A stretch of DNA of 64,000 bases from Schistocerca nitens (taxonomy: Eukaryota > Arthropoda > Insecta > Orthoptera > Acrididae): positions 495,892,109-495,956,108 of the forward strand of contig NC_064614.1 in the NCBI RefSeq assembly GCF_023898315.1. Direction: 5' to 3'. This document shows, in pieces, positions 25,028 to 35,498 of this stretch; the stretch's first letter is position 1, and each line of letters opens with the position of its first letter. Made by a program: the position numbers and the translations under genes. The notes under the pieces are model-generated. The model had not been told where the DNA came from. It searched no databases and saw nothing but the letters and a program-made list of their open reading frames with translations.

Positions 25028-25530
25028 CCAGAATGAGATTTTCACTCTGCAGCGGAGTGTGCGCTGATATGAAACTTCCTGGCAGATTAAAACTGTGTGC
25101 CCGACCGAGACTCGAACTCGGGACCTTTGCCTTTCGCGGGCAAGTGCTCTACCATCTGAGCTACCGAAGCACGACTCACGGCCGGTCCTCACAGCTTTAC
25201 TTCTACCAGTACCTCATCTCCTACCTTCCAAACTTTACAGAAGCTCTCCTGCGAACCTTGCAGAACCAGCACTCCTGAAAGAAAGGATACTGCGGAGACA
25301 TGGCTTAGCCACAGCCTGGGGGATGTTTCCAGAATGAGATTTTCACTCTGCAGCGGAGTGTGCGTTGATATGAAACTTCCTGGCAGATTAAAACCGTGTG
25401 CCCGACCGAGACTCAAACTCGGGACCTTTGCCTTTCGCGGGCAAGTGCTCTACCATCTTAGCTACCGAAGCACGACTCACGCCCGGTCCTCACAGCTTTA
25501 CTTCTGCCAGTACCTCGTCTCCTACCTTCC
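25028..25530 (-). repeat. 301-bp tandem repeat carrying a tRNA-like sequence
   Basis: The unit beginning CCAGAATGAGATTTTCACTC starts at 25028 and again at 25329; the second unit is about 200 bp long. Each unit holds, on the minus strand, TAGCTCAGATGGTAGAGC, a near-perfect tRNA A box, and GAGTTCGAGTC, a B box (around 25100-25170 and 25400-25472). Spacing fits a type I tRNA. The tRNA body is conserved but I do not call it a tRNA gene, because it is embedded in a dispersed repeat (see 45036 and 63255) and U33 of the anticodon loop is not a T. Confidence 0.85.
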
Positions 25531-27651
25531 AACGCCTGATCAAATCGGCTCACCCGACTAGCCGCTGGGCTAGTAATGCACCACTTTAAGTTACCGAATA
25601 AATCATAGCTTCTTTTGTTGATGGCCGAAGAAACTCTCAATTTAAATGTGCATTCAACACACAGGTAAGTAATCATAATAAAAGTTTGACGTGGCTAAGT
25701 TAAATATTTTGGGCGAGAGAATTAATTTAATTACACTGCACGCAGTAGACGAGCTCTGAACTTGCCCTTTGGAGGTACGCTATCGCTATAGTTTTATAGT
25801 TATTCAAATGAAACTTCTCACATCTTTATGGTTATAGCGGATCTCCATTCTACTTAAATATAAACATCCTAGCCTTATTTATTAGCCTACTTAATCTATC
25901 TTGCTTCCTTAATCTCTAAGACAAAACCCAGAAAATTATGAATTTCAACTAAAATTTTAATTTGTGAGATCCAAAATACTGTTTCTACTAAATTATTATG
26001 AAAAAGGAATCTAAATAATTTTTTTTAAGTTTCTAGCTCTTTTCTGTTGCGCCAATGATTTTTACAGAAAAACGTCCAAATTTCGAAAATGGTTAAAGTT
26101 ATCGAACTGATATTCAACACATATTAATTTAGTATTACTCCTGACATGCTAGAAACGTTTCAGGTTATTTACTTGATTTTTAAAGTATTGCGCAACATTT
26201 ATGACGTCAGAGCTAGTTACAGCGGACTGGCTGGCACACAATGGAAAGACTGATGTGAATTTATTACGGCGTGAGTAGGCTGCTTCCCTACAATACTGGG
26301 GATAGGAGTAAATTCCACTGGAAGACATAGGCGTCATAGTCTTCTCTCTGCCCTGGACACTCTCCATACTCTGACACCAGATAGGTCGTGCTACGCTGTT
26401 TTCAGACTCAACATATCAAACAGTCATGTAATTGGTCATGTGTGATTGCAGGAAAACTTCTGCTCTGGGTTGTGGTCACGGACAACTTCTACTTGGTACT
26501 ATGCTATTGTGGAATGACCGTCTGCCTTAGCATTTAGTTTAACCTGCTGCTTTGTCAGATTAAAATTTGTCATTCGATATTAAATCTAATGGATATCTGG
26601 TTCATATTTCTGAACGTGTAGAGGACTTAGTATTTTCCGATCCAAGAATGAGAGCTTCACTCAAAGTGCAGGTTCGATTTGAGCATCACTCAGTATCACT
26701 TATTTTATTGAATTGTGTACTTATGATTCTATTCATACTGATATAATGTTTCTTAACATTGTGATACGGTTGTTTGAAAGTTTGAAGCTAGCTTTGGAAT
26801 TGGAATAGACACATACTGATGTCATCAGCAACGTAAATTTGAACAGGGACTTTTCAGTATTTATTTCCGCGTAGTGCAGGAATAGTCGCATTTTGTCCGC
26901 CAGCCACCAGACCTGTCTGTACTGACAGACATGTCATGCAGCACATGAGCCGCGCCATCTCACCAGCAGCTGCAGGCACGACGACGCAGCACAGGTGCTC
27001 GATACGCTAGAGTACAGTTCAGCGCCGGCAGTCTGAGGAATCTCCATGTCGACTCTCTGCTCAGCTGTGGTCATGATCCAGCTGATCTACAGACTTGCAC
27101 GTCGACTTTAAAATGCATGCCGATTTTTGATTAGGAAGGGCACATCCCTTCGTAAACGAGCAGTAGAAAAACTGTTAGGTCACTCCATTTATTTCCCCTT
27201 GCTTTAAAAACATTCACCAGCCAATTAATTACGTTCAGTTTTTCAATAATTCTTGCTTATATTCATCAATCAATCAGTAGCGTCGCAGAAAAATGTTCAC
27301 TGTGCCTTTTTTGTTTGTTCAAAAATAAACGATATTCATTGAACATACTACCTTCGTTTCAAGTTACTACTACCAGTCATCATTCGTATCTGTATACGAT
27401 TCATAGGGGTAAGAGAGTCACTGACTGAATTTCACACAAGTATGTCAGATGTGTAATTTTCATAAAATTTATAGTAGTATTCTTATGTCAAGATTCCCAT
27501 TCTTGGATTCAATGTCACAGGTGTAATTTATTTCTCACGTTATACAGTATCCATTACGTTATTTTGTTTGGCATTTGACTTAAGGGAAGTTGTGTGACGT
27601 TTCACATATTTGCACACAATCTAAAAAAATGAATAAACAATCTCTCGAGGG
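25531..27651. other. No gene recognised
   Basis: AT-rich. A less AT-rich patch at 26890-27080 has no recognisable coding sequence. Confidence 0.5.
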
Positions 27652-28454
27652 AAGTCTTAAACGTTTTAAATAAAACAAACGTTATTAGCATTGTACACCC
27701 TTATTTTCATGTTTACGTATTTGCAATCCGCTGCCGCTAGAGGGCTCCATATTGTAGTGTGCAACATGGAGGTGTGTAACGTAGCTATGTCAGTGCGTGA
27801 GAAACAGCGAGCTGTAATCGAGTTTCGAATTCGGAGATTTCGTCCACACATGGATCAGCTTCTCCTTCAGCATGACAATGACAGACCGCACTCAAACGCT
27901 GAGACATCTGCAACAATCCGCAGCCTTATGTTCACCGTCGTCGATCATCCTCCATACAGTCCTCATTTGGACGCACCCGGTTTTCATCTGTTTCCAAAGG
28001 TTATAGAACACCTACGAGGGCTTCACTTTGATAGTGATGAAGCAGTCCAACAGAAGTGAGGTCGTGGCTCCATCAATAAAGTCAAATATTCTACAGTGAC
28101 GGTATCAACAAACTGATCTCTAGTTGGGAGAAACGTGTTCGTCGCCGAGGTATCTGTGTTGAGAAATAAATATGCAGACGTGAAGAATAAAAAAAATGGT
28201 TCAAATGGCTCTGAGCACTATGGGACACAACTGCTGAGGTCATTAGTCCCCTAGAACTTAGAACTAGTTAAACCTAACTAACCTAAGGACATCACAAACA
28301 TCCATGCCCGAGGCAGGATTCGAACCTGCGACCGTAGCGGTCTTGCGGTTCCAGACTGCAGCGCCTTTAACCGCACGGCCACTTCGGCCGGCGTGAAGAA
28401 TAAAGATGTAGAATTCTGACAACATTTGTTCTATTTAAAAACCTTTAAGATTTT
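27652..28454 (+). mobile_element. Internally deleted mariner (non-autonomous) with a SINE insertion
   Basis: The left end (about 27652-27690, AAGTCTTAAACGTTTTAAAT) matches the inverted right end near 28415-28454. The frame from 27766 (MEVCNVAMSVREKQRAVIEF) goes straight from the mariner N-terminus to RFRPHMDQLLLQHDN near the second catalytic Asp, so about 160 residues including the first Asp are missing. At the third position SPHLDAPGFHLF replaces the usual SPDLAPSDFHLF. The last coding part reaches a damaged GDYVEK-like end before a SINE at 28192. Confidence 0.8.
28192..28392 (-). mobile_element. SINE family 1, full length
   Basis: Target-site duplication GTGAAGAATAAA at 28180-28191 and 28393-28404. 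The tRNA-like head is at the high-coordinate end. It sits near the 3' end of the deleted mariner. Confidence 0.95.
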
Positions 28455-30511
28455 TCACATAAAAATTAGGAGGCATTACTTTCCATACTCTCTCGAAGTA
28501 ATGACCAATCTTATGGTACTAAAACGAAGAAATCAAATTCCCTTTGAAACTGTAAGAGAAATTTTCCTTACCTTGAATAAGATGCCTGCCTCCTACAATG
28601 CACCCACAACTGAGAGCTGAGGCAAGAATTTTAACTACCACAGATTACTTATCAATGGTGGTTATCCAGGTTTTTTAGACATTCTGAAGATCCAAGATGG
28701 CCACACGTTGTGTCATTTGATAATGTCGCCACTTTCGGTTATGCCTCCCAAAATTAGAAGTGTGTCTGTGATCGAGAAATCATAAGAAATGCATCATTAT
28801 CACTGGACCCCTCTTTATAGCATGAGAAGGAAAACCGAACCTTAGCCACTTACTACACAGCCTCTGCTGCTACAACGAGTAAGCTTTTCACTACTACTAC
28901 TTTGACTAATGGAATATGGATTGTGTGTAAAGACAGAAAACCAATCTAGAGGTTGAGCAATAAAAGGTGTTAAATTTCTTTAAAGAAAGTGTTGTTCCTT
29001 TATTTCACCCACTTTGAAATTTTTCTTCCTGCATAATCTCTGATATATGGGTACCATGTTACTGAATTGTTTGAGTGATCATTTTCATAATAGAATTGTC
29101 AATAAACAGGTAGTATGCTATCATATTTCTTGGGAACGGTGATTTTGTTTACAGTTTCATTTTTTATATACATGTGAAATGATGATTAAACCAATTACCC
29201 ACTTTCAACTAATCCACGAACTCCTCATCCAAAAGACACGTGTAGATTTTGGCAGGATGGCGAAGATAAGAACAAACTATTCTTGTATAAAATCTTTATT
29301 AACTTTTTCATATACATTTACACACAGAAACCAACTCTATCTTTATGTTTGTTTGGTGTAATTTTAATACTAGCGACATTAGTTTTTAATGTATAACTTA
29401 AATCTACATTTTTAACATATAAACCTCCTTCTAGCTAGTATAATTGGATACATATGAAGAAGGTATGTTCATAAATTTTAATACATATGTAATTTGTTTC
29501 CTATGAACTATCTCTATTGTCAGCTTAATCACTAGCTGTGTTCTTCTTGGAGTTCTTCTAGCTAAGAGCTTTATTTTATTTTCTGCACTACACTTTTGTA
29601 AAATCATTCCATATCTTTAAAGGTTACCATAAATTACTGTTGCTAGTCGCCTTTTATTTTATTCTTCAATTCAACACAGTCGATGTAATCCACATCCATA
29701 ATGGATACAAGTTTTATTACACTTCTTCTTTGGTATACATTACCACCTCTTGTCCTCCACGTTATTGCAGAATGATCATGAAGAGCTTTACGTGCACATT
29801 TTTAGCAAATGAATGTAGTTTTTCTGTCATTTGTAGATTTGAAAATGGCTCTTCTCTTGCTAGACGCACAATATCTAATCCACCAGAGTTAGGTACAATC
29901 TAACCATGCTTTTTAAGCACATCCATAAGGTAATGGAGCTTTATAAACAGATTTATATATATATATCCTTTAATATAGTAAACGTCCTCAAATTGAACAT
30001 ATGACCCTTTTCAATTTCTGTTTACAGTAAATGCTGATATCTTGTATTCTGCAATCATATCCAGATTTCTCCCTATACTGTGCTTAAGCTGCAACTATTG
30101 CTTGCACATCTGCAGTGACTTGTTCATTTTCCAACGGCAGTTTATAATCTACCTTCAAGTCAATTGTTTTCGTCAAATATTCAAGTTAAGTTTATTGACT
30201 TTGATATCCTCCTCTTCCAGTTTGCTTTTGCGTGTACGTAACATGTTAACAGCGTTTAAAGGAGTAATTTCTTTAATTCGATATGGATCAAGTCCATTTG
30301 ATACGTTCGTCCTTTTTATAAAGAGCTGTGCGGTATCCAGTTGTAATTTGGAAATATCAGATTTTATATTTGACGGCAATCTGCCGAATGGTGTCCTGGA
30401 TTGAGAAAGAAAGTGTCTCCAGTTTTAGTGTAACACATATAATACTTTTGTTGTCTTTATTGTCGTTTGTGTTAAGAATTTCCATATAGTTTACAGATAA
30501 ATAATTAAAAG
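28455..30511 (-). other. No identified gene; possible decayed minus-strand coding sequence at 29700-30415
   Basis: Between 30415 and 29700 the minus strand gives several adjoining open pieces, the longest at 30379-30173, separated by stops and frame changes. Their composition (Lys/Ile/Leu/Asn-rich, no low complexity) looks protein-like. I cannot place the family; both a transposon gene and a captured foreign gene are possible. The rest is AT-rich with nothing visible. Confidence 0.35.
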
Positions 30512-31830
30512 TACAGGGTGAAGAAAAAAATTATACACTTTCAGGTCACAATATGATTCCTCATCCAGATGCAAGATAAAAGTTTATCTTGCAAAATTAC
30601 ATTGGGTGCATTTTGAAAACACTTGCATGAAAACGAGGACCTGGCAACACTGTCAGATCGTGCTGAGCATCGAAATGTACAGAGGAACTTGTACCAATCT
30701 GCACTATCATACCAGCTATCGTAACTCATACAGAAGACTGCTGTGACATCAAAGTCAAATCCTCCATGCGGCTCTGGTCCGAATCCTCGTCAGATTCCTT
30801 TTTTTTATTTTTATTATTATTATTATTTTTAGACATCCATTCCCTAGTTCCCGTCGTTTATAAGCAGGACTCATTTTCTTACATGACAATAGCCTGTAAC
30901 ATGACAATAGAGTGGGATCCATTAACTGCATGCATATGTCTACTAACTTTGCAGTGCACAACCAAAACTGGTCCTATAAACTTCAGTTAGGGCCGTTTCC
31001 CGATGGAAAAAACAAACGACGAATACGTCGATATGCTTTTGGTGCTGGTTGCATACAAATAACGTAGCTGGTGCTGCTGCTCATTCAGTCTGGAACTGCG
31101 CGACTGCTACGGTCGCAGGTTCGAATCCTGCCTCGGGCATGGATGTGTGTGATGTCCTTAGGTTAGTTAGGTTTAAGTAGTTCTAAGTTCTAGGGGACTG
31201 ATGACCTCAGATGGTAAGTCCCATAGTGCTCAGAGGCATTTGAACAATTTTTTGCCGCTCATTCATATGCTGGACGGTACCCTCAAAGGTGCCATCCTGA
31301 TAAGAATGTTTTTCGTCACCCACTCGGGAAAAAGCGATAATCTTCGTCTACAAGTAATGGACATAGGTTGTCCAAGGACAAGACGTATTCCACAAACAAA
31401 GGACACTATTCTTGAAAACGTTCACTCATCGCCTCGGCAAAGTACCCCTGATATTGGAGGGCATTTCCAGATATGTTAAAGACTGGTTGTTGACGTGTTT
31501 CACGATGAATAACTACATCCATATCGTTACATGGTAACTCAACACCAACGGCCAGAAGACCGCATTCGACGAGTACTGTTTTGTGAATGGCTTTTGCACC
31601 AAGTGGAAGATAACACATTCTTTATAAATAACATCATGTGGACTGATGAATCTAACTTCACTCATGAAGATATTTTAAACCTTGTAACGACACAAGTACA
31701 CAGTACACAATGTAGGAATTGTTCCATATCATTTCGTAGAAGTAATTTTGTTATTCTAGATCATAACTTAAAAAATACGATCAGTAGCAGGACATTTGTA
31801 AAAAACTGTATAAAGCAAACAGTGGAATGA
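30512..31830 (+). mobile_element. DUF4817-type mariner-like element, partial, with SINE insertion
   Basis: TACAGGGTGAAGAAAAAAAT at 30512 has the ACAGGGTG terminus. The coding part begins at 31003 with EYVDMLLVL. After a SINE it continues with YAGRYPQRCHPDKNVFRH, together the DUF4817 helix-turn-helix pattern. A second DNA-binding stretch follows (PRTRRIPQTKDTILENV). From 31531 comes RRVLFCEWLLHQ and MWTDESNFT with the first catalytic Asp. No further catalytic segment is found after about 31730, so the C-terminal half is deleted or unrecognisable, and no right terminus was seen. Stops interrupt the frame. Confidence 0.75.
31088..31252 (+). mobile_element. SINE family 1, 5'-truncated
   Basis: Begins inside the tRNA-like head (GTCTGGAACTGCGCG), retains the B box, and ends ATTTGAACAATTTTT. 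Target-site duplication TGCTGCTCATTCA at 31075-31087 and TGCCGCTCATTCA at 31253-31265. It splits the DUF4817 coding sequence. Confidence 0.93.
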
Positions 31831-32456
31831 CATAGCACTGAGGGCGTGTATGTCGTCTAATGGCAGCAGGGTAAAGTAAGGCAGCTCGCTACAAAGATGC
31901 TGCCACCAGACTGCGAAGTACACAACCAATAATCTGTAACTGTTTTTAAATGTGTAGCTGTAAATAATGTTTTTGTATTAATCTCTATATACTGTTAAGC
32001 AGATCTTAGCTTTACACGTATTATGAACCATTGTAATTAAAGCTGTAACGAGCCATTGCTTTAGGCTTAAGTTAAAATCTAAAGGGATTTCTCCGCGGAA
32101 GGGTTAGGCGGGAGAAACATTGCGACAAAAAGTTCCAAAATAGTCATCTTTGTGAGTTAAAAGATGGTGAAGTAGCATGTGGTGCAATGCCCATGTACTG
32201 TATTGTGTGGTGATTAGAATGATTACGATCATTGTTAAACGGCCTTGGATGTATTGGGAAATTATTGCTACATACAATTCTACAGTATGAAGCAGCTAAT
32301 TGTCAACCAAGCAGATGTGGCAATGTTACTACGAGGGCCAGTGGGAAGTCATTGTTTTCTGTGAAGGAGGCAGACATTACGTTGCAATATTACCCACTGT
32401 ACTGGCCAAATATTACGATGGGAATTGCGACTTGGAAGCCACTGTGTAAAAGCTGC
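31831..32456. other. No gene recognised
   Basis: AT-rich sequence up to the TAA target duplication of the Harbinger element. The plus-strand frame at 32232-32459 has no recognisable domain. Confidence 0.5.
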
Positions 32457-32635
32457 TAAAGGTCGGGACACACACGTCTGGGCCGTGTCAGGGCCGAGCG
32501 TCGGACGAGTGACGGCCGTGCTCCGGCCCGTTCCTGCAGGGGCCACACATGACCGGGGCACGTCCGTGTCTTTGTTGTTCCTTGTAGTGACTCAGACGCG
32601 GTGAGCTGTGTTTCTGTTTGTGAAAGCTGCAAAAC

Positions 32636-35006
32636 ATGTTCACTAATTTTCGTAATAGTGAATTAGGACTTATAGCACTTGCTTTAGACGAAGAGGAAAA
32701 AGAACGAAGGCAAACAAGAAGTAGAAAATTATGGGTCCACAGTGCCTGGAAAACAAGACCAGTACAGGGAGAGTTTCGAACACTATTTTCTCACCTCGTG
32801 GATGATGAGACTAAGTTTTATGAATATTTTAGGATGACGCAGTACACCTTCTGTGAACTTTTAAAGAAACTAGAACCAAGACTGAGAAAAAAACGACATG
32901 TTCTGGAGAGTATCAGTTTCACCCAAAGAACGACTGGCTGTTTTTTTACGGTAGGTTAAAGAAAAGTACACAGAATACAAATAAATAAGAAGTTTTAAGG
33001 ACAGCATTTTTATTTTATTACTTTAGTAATTGAAAGATAAATACATAAGTTAGTAAATAATACAGTTAAATTTCTACTACCCTAAGAAAAACAAATGAGG
33101 ACTATTCAGTGAATTAGTTTCTGAAGCTGATGAGGATGCAGGGGAACTTGGAGGATGATGGCTTTGGTTATTTATATACGAATTGTGCGAATCCCTTTGC
33201 AGATCCAAAAGCTGCTGTGTAGTTTCTGTTGACTCGTTTTCCACAGGTGAAGGATATGGTGTTGAAACAGATTTTGCTGAGGAATTGGAGGATGATGGAG
33301 TGAATTGATGGACTGATACGTCATTCATGAGTTGCTTCAGTTCAAAGTCTTGTACAATTGAAAAATTCCTACTTTTAGCTTGATGAAAAAGTAGTGGATG
33401 CAACGATTTTAGGGCTGGTGCTATACCAGCCAAAAAAGCATCAATTGGGTTTTGTATATCTCTCTGTTTTTCAGATTTTTTTTCTGCCAAAATGTAAGAC
33501 ATGAGCTGGCTTGATGCAGATTCTTGTGGTTTAACCTCACGCTGAAATTTTCGTTTCAGTGGTGGTTTCATAAACGTGTTCTTCTTTGAAGTGACGGACG
33601 AATGAGCTGAGGGCGTCTGGGAATGCCAAGTGCGCTCTATCAAATTCTCTGTTTCACTATCCTGGGTTTTAATGATCCATTCTTCATCTGCAATGTCTTC
33701 TTGCATAGACTCTTTTTCGTTTTCAACAATAGACTGCTCCTCTTGGGAATCTGTATTTGATTCTTGTTTATGCTCATTATTGTCTTGCGTGTAAGGAACA
33801 TTGGAAACTGTTTCTCGTTCTACCATGTAAGGTAGCAGGAACGTTAAGAGATCTTCATACTTGTATTTATGTTGATGAACTGCAGCTTGTCCTGAAACAG
33901 TTTTCCTTTTCTGCACGGTCTTCCTTAGTTGGTCACGAACAGATGCCCATTTATTTTTCATTCCTCTATTCCACCTGTAGCAAAAATATTTTAATTCGCG
34001 TATTTATATTACAATGTTTAAAATGCTGCAAATATTTTATAGATTATACAGTATTTCTCATCTTATACAGTTCAATTTTTTTCAGGTTCCTTGCTACAAG
34101 AGATTCCTTTAAAACTATTTCCTTCAGCTACAGGTTGGGAAAATCCACAGTTGGAGCTATCGTCCATGACACCTCTAGAGCAGTTATCGATTTATTGTTA
34201 GAAGAGGTGATGCCTGTGCCGAATGAAGAAAATGGAATGCTATAGCTGAGGAGTTTTGGACAAAATGGCAGTTTCCAAACTGCATTGGATCTTTAGATGG
34301 AAAGCACGTAACAATACAGGCTCCAAACAACTCAGGAAGTCTCTATTGGAATTACAAAAAAACATATTCCATTGTGCTTCTTGCTCTGGTTGACCCATGT
34401 TATAATTTTATTGCAATAGACGTGGGAGCGTACGGAAAAAACTCTGATGGAGGCATTCTAGTAAATTCAAATCTTGGAAAGTCATTGGAAAACAATACGC
34501 TTAGCGTCCCAAAGAGTAAAACTTTACCCGGAACTGATGTTGAACTTCCAATGGTAATTGTAGGCGATGAAGCTTTCCCTCTCAAAACATACTTGATGCG
34601 ACCATATCCTGGCAGGAACTTAACAAATGACAAGGCTATATTTAATTATCGTTTGAGTCGGGCAAGAAGAATATCCGAAAATGCATTCGGTATATTGCAA
34701 CAGAAATTTCGAATATTTAGAAGAATCCTTCAGGGAGATCCTAGTAACCTTACAATGATTGTGACGGCTGCGTGTGTACTGTACAACTTTATTCGAAAAA
34801 TGGAAGGTTATAGGGTGCCCGAACAGAGGATGGATCAAAAGGAAACTGCTGAGGGATCCGGAAGATCATCAAATCTTCGAAACCTACCTCGAATTCGTGG
34901 GAGATCAACAAATGCTGCATTTGCTGTACGAGAACAACTCAAAAAATTCCTGAATTCTCCACAAGGGACTGTGGAATGGCAAGAACATGTCGCCTTGGCG
35001 ATATGA
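32636..35006 (+). pseudogene. Harbinger transposase (DDE_Tnp_4 type), two exons, two frameshifts
   Basis: Exon 1 is 32636-32950; it ends at a CG|GTAGGT donor. Exon 2 is 34086-35006; it follows TTTTTTTCAG. The join is phase-consistent: SPKERLAVFLR before it, FLATRDSF after it. That reading needs one extra base near 32920 to be ignored, so exon 1 carries a +1 insertion. A second frame change lies near 34230, between EEVMPVP and AIAEEFW. Nuclease landmarks follow: IGSLDGKHV (Asp near 34296), SDGGIL (Asp near 34446), VGDEAFPL, and SENAFGILQQKFR (Glu near 34677). Total of about 410 codons is normal. It cleaves and integrates the element's ends, normally with the MADF protein. The gene is close to intact but not translatable as it stands. 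Confidence 0.88.
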
Positions 35007-35226
35007 CGATGACATAAACCAAACATCTGTTTGTAAAATAAAAAGTAAATAAATATCTTTCGGGTATTACAACTTGTATAGTTTTTATCTTACCTTTGGC
35101 TTGTAGATCTGTTGCAATTGTCTTCCAAACTCTGTCTTTGTACTCGATATTCCTGTAGTTCTCACTTCCTTGATCGTAAAGAACAGGAAACTTACGAACT
35201 TCCTCTATTAGTCGTTCCACATCCAT
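33077..35226 (-). CDS. Harbinger-associated MADF/BESS DNA-binding protein, two exons
   Basis: Exon 1 is about 35226-35094: it starts MDVERLIEEVRKFPVLYD, the first half of a MADF domain, and ends at an AAAG|GTAAGA donor. Exon 2 is about 33974-33077: it follows TTTTTGCTACAG and continues WNRGMKNKWASVRDQLRK, the second half of MADF. A long acidic/Ser-rich middle follows, then a BESS-like motif about residues 172-212 counted from the internal Met at 33961 (PIDAFLAGIAPALKSLHPLL). Exon 2 is open for 294 codons. The simplest splice leaves the frame off by one, so either the true site differs or there is a small lesion. Such proteins recruit transposase to terminal repeats in the nucleus. Confidence 0.75.
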
Positions 35227-35498
35227 ATTTTGTACACAGAACAGTTTTGCGCAGTTGCACAGCTCAAAAGACAACTCCACCGTCAGGTCGTGTCCGTCAC
35301 GTGAAAAATTAAACACGGCGAATCCCGCCCGGCCCGGGCCCTGCCCCGGCCCGTTGACGTTCCCCGTGCACGGCCCGGTCAAGTGGGGCCCGCCACGCTA
35401 CATTTGTTTTAATGGTGTATTTCGTTGTGCGGGTGACGGCCGATACTCGGACGTGTCTCGGCACGGACACGGTCCTGACATGTGTGTCCCGACCTTAA

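Larger units (their letters stand above)
32460..35495. mobile_element. PIF/Harbinger DNA transposon, complete, about 3.04 kb
   Basis: The left end AGGTCGGGACACACA and right end TGTGTGTCCCGACCT are inverted, with imperfect GC-rich subterminal similarity further in. Both ends are flanked by TAA (32457-32459 and 35496-35498), the TWA target expected for PIF/Harbinger. The interior holds the two proteins typical of the superfamily: a DDE nuclease (plus strand) and a MADF/Myb-like DNA-binding protein (minus strand). GC-rich tips contrast with AT-rich flanks. Confidence 0.93.

Noticed and set aside
25098-25170. Genuine tRNA gene
   Set aside because: Boxes are good but it is embedded in a dispersed tandem repeat with related copies and lacks the usual T before the anticodon.
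33757-34245. Independent 162-codon plus-strand gene
   Set aside because: Its last third is transposase exon 2 of the Harbinger element; the first part is antisense to the MADF exon and intron.
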